Source of the DNA: Bacillota bacterium
GTDB taxonomy: Bacteria > Bacillota > Clostridia > Clostridiales > Clostridiaceae
Assembly: GCA_023440105.1 (NCBI GenBank)
Contig: JAEXSY010000010.1
Location: 1 to 5,583, forward strand
Length of the DNA: 5,583 nt
Reading direction: 5' to 3'
Shown: piece after piece, positions 1 through 5,583 of the stretch
Layout: every line of letters begins with the position of its first letter
Numbering within the stretch: the stretch's first letter is position 1
The notes under the pieces: model-generated
The model's database searches: none
What the model saw: the letters and a program-made list of their open reading frames with translations, nothing else
What the model was told of the DNA's origin: nothing
Program-made: the position numbers and the translations under genes

Positions 1-520
1 AAGTAGTGCTTTTTCCAACTCCGCTCCCTGCAAATATACCAATTCTTTGTCCCTCACCACAGGTTAGTAATCCATCTATCGCCCTGACTCCCGTGGGCAA
101 CGGATCTCTAATTCGCCTTCTTGTTAATGGATCTGGTGGAGATGAATCTAAAGGATATGTTTCTAGTAGCTGTAATTTTTCTCCCTCCAAGGGAACTCCA
201 ATACCATCTAATATCCTTCCCATGAGTTCATCTCCACACTTAACATTTAATGGTGAACCAGTGGGCACTACTCTGCACCCTGGTGCTATTCCAATTAACT
301 CACCTAGAGGCATAAGAATTATCACTTCTTCTCTAAAACCTACAACCTCACAATTAATAGGGTCATTATCTTCGCTATAAATAATGCATAGCTCTCCAAC
401 AAAAGCCCTTATACCTTCTACCTCAATAGTTAATCCTATTACCTTTGTTACTACACCTTCATAAAAGAATGGAGATAATTTCTTCGCTTTCTCTTCAATG
501 AGTTTAAAATCAATCTTCAT
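1..520 (-). CDS. fliI: FliI, flagellar type III export ATPase (partial, N-terminal 173 residues; cut by the window edge)
   Basis: FliI is the cytoplasmic ATPase of the flagellar protein export apparatus, related to the F1 beta subunit, and is regulated by FliH. The reading frame opens at ATG 520-518 and runs off the left edge without a stop. The N-terminal beta-barrel-like domain covers roughly residues 15-90. The family stretches 'GRILDGIGVPLEG' (101-113) and 'DPLPTGVRAIDGLLTCGEGQRIGIFAGSG' (139-167, first part recognisable as the F1/FliI signature) lead into a complete Walker A motif, AGSGVGKS, at 164-171. Full-length family members are about 430-440 residues, so around 60% of the protein, including Walker B and the C-terminal domain, lies outside the window. 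The start is supported by AGGTG (530-526) five bases upstream. It begins 11 bases after the fliH stop, as expected for a FliH-FliI pair. The type III secretion ATPase family also includes virulence versions (YscN-like), but the neighbours make the flagellar assignment secure. Confidence 0.96.
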   Translation of the reverse strand, partial: MKIDFKLIEEKAKKLSPFFYEGVVTKVIGLTIEVEGIRAFVGELCIIYSEDNDPINCEVVGFREEVIILMPLGELIGIAPGCRVVPTGSPLNVKCGDELMGRILDGIGVPLEGEKLQLLETYPLDSSPPDPLTRRRIRDPLPTGVRAIDGLLTCGEGQRIGIFAGSGVGKSTT

Positions 521-531
521 TGTTTCACCTA

Positions 532-1275
532 TTAAAACGCTTCATGAATTTTATCAATAAGCATTTTTATACCTGTTTTAATTTTCCCTTTATCAGTTAT
601 TATCTCTACATTACCTATCTCTAAGGAATTGTCTGGAATAACAAACACCTCTGTTTTTAGCGTAATCTGTTTATTTTGTCTTACTTCTTCCTCCAAGACA
701 TCACAGTGAAAGGAATTTGCTTTTATTATTAATGTTTTAATGGTTTTTGATGACTCTATTGCTTCTTTTATTAGGTTGTTCAAGCCATCCTTCTCCATAA
801 GTCTTTCCCTCATTAGATGCTGAGCAATTTCCAAAGATAAATTTAATATTTCTTTTTCTTTACTCCTTAAGTACTCTTCATATACTGATTTAGCTGTTAG
901 CAGTAATTTTTCGCCCTCTGTTATTATTTCCTCAGCTTTTTTATTAGCTTTTTCTATATTTCCTTCATAAGCTTCCTTATAACCATCCTCATAGCCATTT
1001 TTCTCGCCTTCTTCATAGCCTGTCACATAAGCATTTTTTTTAATTGCCTCTGCTTCGGAATAAGCATTTCTTATAATTTCCTCGCTTCTCTCTCTTGCTT
1101 CTTTAAGGATAGACTCCCTGATCCTATGAAGGTTTTCATCTTCAAGAGGATTCAAGTGTTCTTCTTTTACTTTTTTGTTTAAGTATTTAATCTCCTGCAG
1201 AGTTTCTATTACTCTACTTCCATCTTTTACAGATATATTTGATTTAATTATAGAGTTGTTATAAGATAATGGCAT
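532..1275 (-). CDS. fliH: FliH, flagellar export apparatus stator / FliI regulator
   Basis: FliH dimerises, binds and restrains the export ATPase FliI, and links it to the C-ring and export gate. The protein is 247 residues from ATG 1275. Residues about 50-145 are highly charged and helical/coiled-coil in character. Within them lies a run of GxxxG repeats with glycines at 86, 90, 94 and 98 plus G105, the hallmark of FliH/YscL-type proteins. The C-terminal third (about 145-247) resembles the V-type ATPase subunit E-like FliH domain and ends in 'IGNVEIITDKGKIKTGIKMLIDKIHEAF', the usual 'G..IetD.G.iD..i...l..i' position. A GTG at 1284 would add three residues, but it sits inside the Shine-Dalgarno sequence GAGGTGG (1287-1281), which is five bases from ATG 1275, so the ATG is preferred. 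The gene overlaps the end of fliG by 17 bases, suggesting translational coupling. It contains no tryptophan, unlike the N-terminal Trp motif of enterobacterial FliH. Confidence 0.93.
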   Translation of the reverse strand: MPLSYNNSIIKSNISVKDGSRVIETLQEIKYLNKKVKEEHLNPLEDENLHRIRESILKEARERSEEIIRNAYSEAEAIKKNAYVTGYEEGEKNGYEDGYKEAYEGNIEKANKKAEEIITEGEKLLLTAKSVYEEYLRSKEKEILNLSLEIAQHLMRERLMEKDGLNNLIKEAIESSKTIKTLIIKANSFHCDVLEEEVRQNKQITLKTEVFVIPDNSLEIGNVEIITDKGKIKTGIKMLIDKIHEAF

Positions 1276-2272
1276 TTTGTCCACCTCTTCCTATAACTAT
1301 CTCTCCAGTATCATCTAACCTCCTGATAATTGATACTATCTTCTGTTGTGTCTTCTCAACATCAATTAGTCTAACTGGCCCTAAGAACTCCATATCTTCT
1401 TTAAGAGCAGCAGAGGCACGCTTTGATTGATTTCTAAATATTGCATCAAGAACTTCCTCAGACGCTCCCTTGAGAGCAAGTACTAGATCCTTAGCGTCAA
1501 CTTCTCTCAGTATTCTCTGTATGGAAACATCATCTAGCGTAACAATATCCTCGAAGATAAACATACTGCTCTTTATTTTTTCTGCCAGCTCTGCATCCTC
1601 TCTTTCAAGACCTTCAGTTATATTTTTTTCTGTTTGTCTATCAACTTCATTTAAAATTCCCACCAGTGATTCCACACCACCTAGAATTGAGTTCTCCAAT
1701 CTAACTACTGAAGAAAGCTTTGATTCTAATACTTTTTCTATTTCTTTGATTACCATGGGAGAGGTGTTGTTCATGGTTGCAATTCTAAAGGCTACATCGC
1801 TTTGTACTTCTTCTGATAGAGAAGACATCACCTGGGCAGCCTTTTCCTTCTGAAGATAGCATAGTATTAGAGCTATAGTTTGTGGATGTTCATTTGAAAT
1901 AACATTCAAGAGCTGGACTGGATCTGCTTTTCGAGCAATGGCAAAAGGTCTATATTGCTGAGTTGCTTCAGAAACCTTGTTCAATATATCTTGAGCCTTC
2001 TGTGAACCTAAAGCCTTTGATAAAAGATTTCGAGCATATTCAATACCACCCTCTATAAGAAAATCCTTAGCCTTATTCATTTCTAAAAATTCCTTAAGAA
2101 TCTCCGACCTTTCCGCCGAGGAAACAGCCGTTATATTAGCTATCTCATAGGTGATTTTTTGAATATCGTTGTCAGGAAGTTTTTTAATGATACCTGATGC
2201 TACATCAGGGCCAAGGGTTATAAATAGAATTGCTGCTTTCTGAACCCCTGACAATCTATTTTCTCTTGGCAT
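1259..2272 (-). CDS. fliG: FliG, flagellar motor switch / rotor protein
   Basis: FliG forms the upper part of the cytoplasmic C-ring. Its N-terminus binds the FliF tail, its middle binds FliM, and its C-terminus interacts with MotA to generate torque. The protein is 337 residues, the normal family length. Residues 1-100 form the N domain ('SGVQKAAILFITLG' at 8-21). The middle domain carries the EHPQ motif at 128-131, and G198-G199 sit at the flexible linker. The C domain has MFIF at 237-240 (family MFxF) and the torque helix. By alignment from memory with E. coli K264, R281, D288, D289 and R297, the charged residues here are K268, R285, E292, D293 and R301, so the charge pattern is conserved. 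The start at ATG 2272 is chosen because GAGAGGTG (2286-2279) lies six bases upstream; GTG 2281 and ATG 2278 lie in or next to that site. The start is five bases after the fliF stop. Confidence 0.97.
   Translation of the reverse strand: MPRENRLSGVQKAAILFITLGPDVASGIIKKLPDNDIQKITYEIANITAVSSAERSEILKEFLEMNKAKDFLIEGGIEYARNLLSKALGSQKAQDILNKVSEATQQYRPFAIARKADPVQLLNVISNEHPQTIALILCYLQKEKAAQVMSSLSEEVQSDVAFRIATMNNTSPMVIKEIEKVLESKLSSVVRLENSILGGVESLVGILNEVDRQTEKNITEGLEREDAELAEKIKSSMFIFEDIVTLDDVSIQRILREVDAKDLVLALKGASEEVLDAIFRNQSKRASAALKEDMEFLGPVRLIDVEKTQQKIVSIIRRLDDTGEIVIGRGGQNAIIL
1281..1287 (-). promoter_or_regulatory. Shine-Dalgarno site for fliH, inside the fliG coding sequence
   Basis: The minus strand reads GAGGTGG, five bases before ATG 1275. 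It is encoded in the fliG C-terminal Arg-Gly-Gly codons. The alternative GTG start at 1284 is part of this site, so the ATG is preferred. Confidence 0.75.
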
Positions 2273-2277
2273 TTTCA

Positions 2278-3849
2278 TCACCTCTCATCTTCTGTTAGCC
2301 ATGCTTTAATGATGTCGGCCACTTGGTCAGGCTTCTCATGAGCATAGCTTTTTATCTCTTTTTCTATGTATAACTTTTCATTTTCTTCTTCGAAGGCTAT
2401 TGGTTCAAAGCTTTCAACAGGCTTAGGAGTAATTGCTTCACCTACAACAGTATTTAAGTTTGAACCTAAGATAAGCTCCTCATCTTCTTTCCTTCTTAAA
2501 TTTCTCATAATGATAACTATTATTGAAATTATTACAATAACGCCAATCATTCCTAATACAGCCATAGAGTACAGCCGTATATTTCTCTCCTTCGCCTCCT
2601 GTGCCTCAATTGCAGCGATTTGCTTCTCTAGGGCATCCTGCGCAGTTGTATCGAATTTCATGGATACCACTGATATTTCATCTCCTCGTTCCTCGTTTAT
2701 TCCTAAGGATCCTTTAATAATTTCTTTCAGATCCTCTAAGGTTCCAGCGTCTTTATTTCCATTGACAACAATAGACGCTGTAAGTCTTTTCACTTCTCCA
2801 GGAGCAGTGATAGTTACTGTTTCTAATGAGCCTACCTCATAATTTATTGTCCCTTCCTCACTGATAATACCATTATCCTCCATGTCGCCAATAGTATTGC
2901 TCATTTCATTATCTACAGGACTGCTTCCTAGGTTACCCTGTGAATCACCATCCCTATCCCTTTTATATGTCTCAGAAACTATGACTTTATCAGGGCTGTA
3001 AATTATCTCAGTACTTTCTTTAGAATCAAAATCTAAATCTGCAGCAACGGTTACCGTAGCGTTACCCTTGCCCAATACCACAGATAGATGCTCTGATATC
3101 TTATTTTCCAGCTCTCTCTCAAATTTTTTTTCTATGGCTTTTAAGTTCTCCACGCTACCAGAAGCCTGTACTTCTTTTCCATCCTCATCAAACAAATCCT
3201 TAGAAAGAAGATTCATTTTTTCATCTATAACCTGTATATTTTGAACAGGAATATTATCAGTTCCCCCAGATACTAAAGCAATAATTGCCTTCACCTGTTC
3301 TGATTCTAATTTTTTCCCTTCTTTAATATCCAAATATATAGCGGCGCTACCAGGCGTATCCTTGTCTATAAATACTGATTTCTCAGCCATGGTTATATGT
3401 ACTCTTGCACTATCAATTTGAGGAAAGCTCTTAATGGTTCTTTCCATCTCACCTTGAAGCATTCTGAGCTTCTTAATTTCAAATTCTTCTTTTGTCATTC
3501 CAAAAGAGTTTCCTTCGTCCATGAGTTCAAAGCCAGTACTGCCTAAGGTTAAGCTAGATGCAAGTTCTAGCCTAAGCTTATCTACCAATTCCTCAGGAAC
3601 ATGAATAGAATTCCCCTCGATTCTATAATTGATCCCTTTTTCTTCTAAGGTCGACACAACAGTCTGTGCATCGCCATTTTCTAGTTCAGAAAAGAGTAAG
3701 CCATACTTATCCTTAAAGGTCATAAAAATAATTAATATAATTGCTAACAAAACTGCTGTAGATGAAGTAATAATAGCTATCCGAGCTTTTTTACTTTTAT
3801 TATTAAAATTTCCCCACAACTTTTTGAAGCCGTCAGTGAATATGTTCAT
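2278..3849 (-). CDS. fliF: FliF, flagellar MS-ring protein
   Basis: FliF assembles into the MS ring in the cytoplasmic membrane, the base on which rod, switch and export gate are built. The protein is 523 residues, within the usual range. A short cytoplasmic N-terminus is followed by a first membrane segment at about 24-45. The extracytoplasmic YscJ/FliF ring-building region covers roughly 47-220, with 'GFELMDEGNSFGMTKEEFE' (106-124) and 'ARVHITMAEKSVFI' (148-161) matching family signatures. The FliF C-terminal region (about 240-410) includes a charged, low-complexity linker at about 296-335. A second membrane segment lies at 426-447. The cytoplasmic tail ends in 'HEKPDQVADIIKAWLTED' (504-521), the conserved FliG-binding helix. 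The ATG at 3849 has AAGGAGG (3862-3856) six bases upstream; the in-frame ATG at 3870 lies before this site and is disfavoured. The stop overlaps the start region of fliG. Confidence 0.97.
   Translation of the reverse strand: MNIFTDGFKKLWGNFNNKSKKARIAIITSSTAVLLAIILIIFMTFKDKYGLLFSELENGDAQTVVSTLEEKGINYRIEGNSIHVPEELVDKLRLELASSLTLGSTGFELMDEGNSFGMTKEEFEIKKLRMLQGEMERTIKSFPQIDSARVHITMAEKSVFIDKDTPGSAAIYLDIKEGKKLESEQVKAIIALVSGGTDNIPVQNIQVIDEKMNLLSKDLFDEDGKEVQASGSVENLKAIEKKFERELENKISEHLSVVLGKGNATVTVAADLDFDSKESTEIIYSPDKVIVSETYKRDRDGDSQGNLGSSPVDNEMSNTIGDMEDNGIISEEGTINYEVGSLETVTITAPGEVKRLTASIVVNGNKDAGTLEDLKEIIKGSLGINEERGDEISVVSMKFDTTAQDALEKQIAAIEAQEAKERNIRLYSMAVLGMIGVIVIISIIVIIMRNLRRKEDEELILGSNLNTVVGEAITPKPVESFEPIAFEEENEKLYIEKEIKSYAHEKPDQVADIIKAWLTEDER
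2279..2286 (-). promoter_or_regulatory. Shine-Dalgarno site for fliG, overlapping the fliF stop
   Basis: The minus strand reads GAGAGGTG, six bases before ATG 2272. It covers the last codon of fliF and the first bases of its TGA stop. Two closer candidate starts (GTG 2281, ATG 2278) are within or directly next to the site and are therefore rejected. Confidence 0.75.
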
Positions 3850-3871
3850 TTTCTGCCTCCTTATAATCATC

Positions 3872-4168
3872 CTATAGCTGCAGTCTGTTTATCTCCTGAT
3901 ATGCTTCAACCATCTTATTGCGTATCTCTATAGCTAGCTGTAAGGACAACTGTGCTTCTTCCGTATTAAGAAGTACCTGATGAATATCTATATCTTCTCC
4001 CTTTATAAGTGCTTCTGTGCTTTCTTCAGCTCTCATCTGAAGCTTGTTAACACCATCTAGCTTCTCCTGAAGATAACCACTAAAGGATGATTCATCCTCT
4101 ATCTTATTTTTCTTTCCCATAAGATTGCTCTGAAATAATGTATCTTCAGCAAATCCCGTAATCTTCAC
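3872..4168 (-). CDS. fliE: FliE, flagellar hook-basal body / MS-ring-rod junction protein
   Basis: FliE is a small exported protein that connects the MS ring to the proximal rod and is needed before other rod proteins can be exported. The product is 98 residues, typical for the family, with no signal peptide, as expected for a type III export substrate. The N-terminal 25 residues are variable. The conserved part starts at 'SSFSGYLQEKLDGVNKLQ' (27-44) and continues through 'GEDIDIHQVLLNTEEAQLSL' (57-76) to the C-terminal 'RNKMVEAYQEINRLQ' (83-97). Translation starts at a GTG (4168-4166), not ATG. It is supported by the strong site AAGGAGG (4183-4177) eight bases upstream, and no in-frame ATG with a comparable site exists. 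The gene begins 15 bases after the flgC stop and ends 22 bases before the fliF start. Confidence 0.95.
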   Translation of the reverse strand: MKITGFAEDTLFQSNLMGKKNKIEDESSFSGYLQEKLDGVNKLQMRAEESTEALIKGEDIDIHQVLLNTEEAQLSLQLAIEIRNKMVEAYQEINRLQL

Positions 4169-4183
4169 AAAAATCCCCTCCTT

Positions 4184-4588
4184 TTATTTTCCTATTTCTA
4201 ATGCTTTTAAAAACATGTTTTTCTGTGCATCTAAAGAATCAACATTTGCTTCATAAGACCTAGAAGCTGCCATCATATCTGCCATTTCATTTAAGATATT
4301 AACGTTTGGCATAGTTATATAACCATCACCATCTGCATCAGGATGAGAAGGATCATAAACCCTCTTCAACTGGCTTTCATCATCCTTGATTTGAACGGCC
4401 TTAACACCTCTCATTCCCAACTCCTTGTGATAATTCTCCTGAAAAACTGCTATCTTTCTTACGTATGGTCCACCTTCAGCTGTCCTAGTAGTCTCTGCAT
4501 TTGCTATGTTACTTGATATAGTATCCATTCTCAGTCTTTCTGCTGACAGCCCACTGGCCGCTATCCTCATTCCACTAAAGCCACTCAT
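4184..4588 (-). CDS. flgC: FlgC, flagellar proximal rod protein
   Basis: FlgC is one of the proximal rod subunits that cross the cell envelope between the MS ring and the hook. It is exported by the flagellar type III system without a cleaved signal. The 134-residue length is typical. The N-terminal heptad-rich helix holds the rod/hook family signature 'SSNIANAETTRT' (25-36). The central 'YDPSHPDADGDGYITMPNVN' (78-97) is characteristic of FlgC. The C-terminal helix begins 'EMADMMAASRSYEANV' (101-116) and ends with 'ALEIGK'. The start at ATG 4588 is chosen because AGGAGGT (4602-4596) is seven bases upstream and it aligns with the family N-terminus. A longer reading frame up to 4612 overlaps the flgB tail and lacks a site. 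The start lies one base past the flgB stop, implying translational coupling. Confidence 0.97.
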   Translation of the reverse strand: MSGFSGMRIAASGLSAERLRMDTISSNIANAETTRTAEGGPYVRKIAVFQENYHKELGMRGVKAVQIKDDESQLKRVYDPSHPDADGDGYITMPNVNILNEMADMMAASRSYEANVDSLDAQKNMFLKALEIGK

Positions 4589-4589
4589 A

Positions 4590-4991
4590 CTACTTACCTC
4601 CTGTAATGACATATCTAGTGCTTGTTAATCTACTGTTTGCCTCTGTTATTAAAGCATTATACATCAGTGAATTAGCAGCTTGATTAACTTTCTCTAGATC
4701 CAAATCTACATTATTACCATCTTCTCTCATGCTTGTACTATTATCCTGAACAATCCTGATATCTCCCTGCTGCACTATACCATCTGAATAGTGCTTTATT
4801 TTAGTACTTTTCATGGAGACTTTCTTTTCATTGGCTAAGCTGTCCTCAAAGGAGACAGTATATTTTTTGTAGTTTGGAGTATTAATATTTGATAAATTTT
4901 GAGCGATAATCTCCCCCCTTAGGCTAGACGCATCCAAAGCCTTTTTTAATAGATCATAATTAGCAGATACGGATATACTTCCAACAGGCAT
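4590..4991 (-). CDS. flgB: FlgB, flagellar proximal rod protein
   Basis: FlgB is a proximal rod subunit, exported by the flagellar type III system, and the first gene of this cluster. The product is 133 residues, normal for the family. The N-terminal part has 'AQNLSNINTPNYKK' (30-43), the rod-protein signature with its 'NiaNinTPgYk' core. 'DGNNVDLDLEKVN' (91-103) is the conserved FlgB block, and the C-terminal helix 'YNALITEANSRLTSTRYVI' (111-129) fits the family. ATG 4991 is chosen because AGGAGG (5003-4998) lies six bases upstream and homologues begin near this point. An in-frame ATG at 5051 would add 20 residues with a basic stretch and is considered less likely, though it has AAAGGG (5062-5057) before it. 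The last codons (Gly-Gly-Lys-stop) are built from the ribosome binding site of flgC. Confidence 0.96.
   Translation of the reverse strand: MPVGSISVSANYDLLKKALDASSLRGEIIAQNLSNINTPNYKKYTVSFEDSLANEKKVSMKSTKIKHYSDGIVQQGDIRIVQDNSTSMREDGNNVDLDLEKVNQAANSLMYNALITEANSRLTSTRYVITGGK
4596..4602 (-). promoter_or_regulatory. Shine-Dalgarno site for flgC, inside the last codons of flgB
   Basis: The minus strand reads AGGAGGT, seven bases before the flgC ATG at 4588. It lies within the flgB codons for the terminal Gly-Gly-Lys, so ribosomes finishing flgB cross the flgC start site. This fits coupled translation of the two rod proteins. Confidence 0.85.
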
Positions 4992-4997
4992 GACAAA

Positions 4998-5003
4998 CCT
5001 CCT
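4998..5003 (-). promoter_or_regulatory. Shine-Dalgarno site for flgB
   Basis: The minus strand reads AGGAGG, six bases before ATG 4991. This perfect site decides the flgB start in favour of 4991 over the upstream in-frame ATG at 5051. Confidence 0.85.
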
Positions 5004-5109
5004 AAATTTTATATGCTTTGTTATTTTATTAACTTGTAAGATAATTACCATTGTTACCCTTTAATGTATTATATTAATTTATTTTGTATTATAGTTTAAA
5101 TCTATTTCC

Positions 5110-5138
5110 ATTATAAAGGAGAATTAACTATATATCTA
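5110..5138 (-). promoter_or_regulatory. Candidate sigma-A type promoter for the flgB operon
   Basis: On the minus strand TAGATA (5138-5133, 4 of 6 to TTGACA) is separated by 17 bases from a perfect TATAAT (5115-5110). Transcription would begin near 5103, giving a leader of about 110 bases before flgB. Two other perfect TATAAT hexamers occur at 5093-5088 (with TTATAA 17 bases upstream) and 5073-5068 (no good -35). In DNA this AT-rich such matches arise by chance, so the exact promoter is uncertain. No sigma-D-like motif (TAAA and a GC-containing GCCGATAT) was seen. Confidence 0.35.
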
Positions 5139-5209
5139 CAACTTATTTACATTTTAGTAACTTATTTCTTGTATTTGCTACTTTTATCTCTTTATTGTTA
5201 TATAGAACA

Positions 5210-5225
5210 AATTGTATACACAATT
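5210..5225. repeat. Short inverted repeat, possible operator
   Basis: AATTGT and ACAATT are separated by the four bases ATAC, forming a 16-base dyad. It lies about 70 bases upstream of the best candidate -35. The size and symmetry fit a binding site for a dimeric regulator, but arms this AT-rich can occur by chance and I cannot assign a protein. Confidence 0.2.
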
Positions 5226-5513
5226 CATTTTCAAATATTAACAATTTTTATATAATGATACTTTTTTATTAATATTTTGTTACTTTGCCATTTAATTATA
5301 TAATACAACACTTTAATAAGATATTAAATACTTTTCAATAAATTATTATAATTATTTTCTTATATTACTATATTTGTTAATTTCATAGGATAAAGGTATA
5401 AATTTCATCTTATTTTCTACTAATATCTTTGCTTCTATTATTGAAATGATATATATGTAGTGATTTGATATTAAAACAACAATGTTATGGATTATTTTTA
5501 TTAAAAATTTGAT

Positions 5514-5538
5514 AAAAAAAGAGCCAATTTTGGCTCTT
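5514..5538 (-). terminator. Intrinsic terminator of the gene upstream of flgB
   Basis: Read on the minus strand, AAGAGCC (5538-5532) pairs with GGCTCTT (5525-5519) around AAAATT; two further A-T pairs can close the loop to two bases. An unbroken run of T follows down to 5514. This is a classic rho-independent terminator oriented for minus-strand transcription. It lies about 15 bases after the stop codon of a gene entering from the right edge, and it separates that gene from the flagellar operon. The plus strand has an A-tract before the stem and only a short T run after it, so it is a poorer terminator in that direction. Confidence 0.85.
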
Positions 5539-5552
5539 ATAATCTAACTCTT

Positions 5553-5583
5553 CTATCTATTTAACATTTTCAAGTATTCTAAG
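5553..5583 (-). CDS. Tail of an unidentified upstream gene (partial; frame unresolved)
   Basis: The right edge probably holds the last codons of a gene on the minus strand, because the strong terminator at 5514-5538 needs an upstream transcript. Two frames are open from the edge: one ends at TAG 5555-5553 (...LEYLKMLNR), the other at TAG 5559-5557 (...LRILENVK). Nine or so residues are too few to identify it. In Bacillus subtilis and many related Firmicutes, codY lies immediately upstream of flgB, which makes codY a reasonable guess, but only from gene order. Confidence 0.35.
   Translation of the reverse strand, partial: LEYLKMLNR

Larger units (their letters stand above)
4992..5513. other. 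Long gene-free, very AT-rich leader / intergenic region upstream of flgB
   Basis: About 520 bases separate the upstream terminator from flgB. I find no convincing gene on either strand; all frames are broken by frequent stops. Base composition is overwhelmingly A and T, markedly more than in the flanking genes. The region holds the flgB ribosome binding site, the candidate promoters near 5068-5138, a short inverted repeat at 5210-5225, a weak CodY-box-like sequence at 5330-5344, and a direct repeat AATTTCAT at 5379-5386 and 5401-5408. Its likely role is regulation of the flagellar operon. Confidence 0.7.

Noticed and set aside
6..380. Plus-strand open frame of 124 residues
   Set aside because: It is antisense to fliI, which has clear family motifs including Walker A; composition and lack of any recognisable domain mark it as a shadow frame.
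1470..1853. Plus-strand open frame of 127 residues
   Set aside because: It is antisense to the conserved middle and C-terminal domains of fliG; Ser-rich low-complexity translation typical of a shadow frame.
2366..2842. Plus-strand open frame of 158 residues
   Set aside because: It is antisense to the fliF second membrane segment and tail; its hydrophobic run is just the complement of that segment.
3629..3877. Plus-strand open frame of 82 residues with a hydrophobic stretch
   Set aside because: It is antisense to the first membrane segment of fliF, has no ribosome binding site, and is a shadow frame.
5116..5121. Plus-strand AAGGAG resembling a ribosome binding site
   Set aside because: No start codon or open frame follows at a suitable distance on the plus strand.
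5239..5282. Inverted TAACAA / TTGTTA arms 32 bases apart in the leader
   Set aside because: Only six bases per arm, all nearly A/T, with no stable stem and no T-tract; not distinguishable from chance.
5352..5408. Minus-strand 18-codon open frame in the leader (ATG at 5408)
   Set aside because: No Shine-Dalgarno sequence precedes it, and short frames like this are expected by chance.

Overview
The window is a stretch of a flagellar (fla/che-type) operon, transcribed entirely on the minus strand, from a low-GC, AT-rich bacterium. Gene order, AT-biased codon use, strong AGGAGG-type ribosome binding sites, tightly packed genes and the sequence style of each protein point to a Firmicute, most likely a member of the Clostridia. 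That assignment is an inference from content and layout; there is no rRNA or other taxonomic marker here.

Layout in the direction of transcription (high to low coordinates). At the right edge are the last few codons of an unidentified upstream gene, followed by a clear intrinsic terminator (about 5514-5538). Next is a gene-free, extremely AT-rich leader of roughly 520 bases that should hold the operon promoter. Then come six complete genes and one cut gene: flgB (4590-4991), flgC (4184-4588), fliE (3872-4168), fliF (2278-3849), fliG (1259-2272), fliH (532-1275) and the N-terminal part of fliI (1-520). The genes are separated by 1-22 bases, or overlap, so they very probably form one transcript with translational coupling. 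The start codons chosen here are often downstream of the longest open reading frame, because a good Shine-Dalgarno sequence sits 5-8 bases before the internal start.

The gene products build the core of the flagellum from the inside out. FliF forms the MS ring in the membrane. FliG is the rotor/switch protein bound to its cytoplasmic tail. FliE joins the MS ring to the rod, and FlgB and FlgC are proximal rod proteins. FliH and FliI are the stator and ATPase of the flagellar type III export apparatus. The key motifs of each family are intact: torque-helix charges in FliG, two membrane segments and the FliG-binding tail in FliF, GxxxG repeats in FliH, and the Walker A motif in FliI.

I see no mobile element, CRISPR array, RNA gene or novel system. 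The window is an ordinary, well-conserved chromosomal locus. The points worth a second look are regulatory: the long AT-rich leader, a weak CodY-box-like site, and a possible second flgB start.
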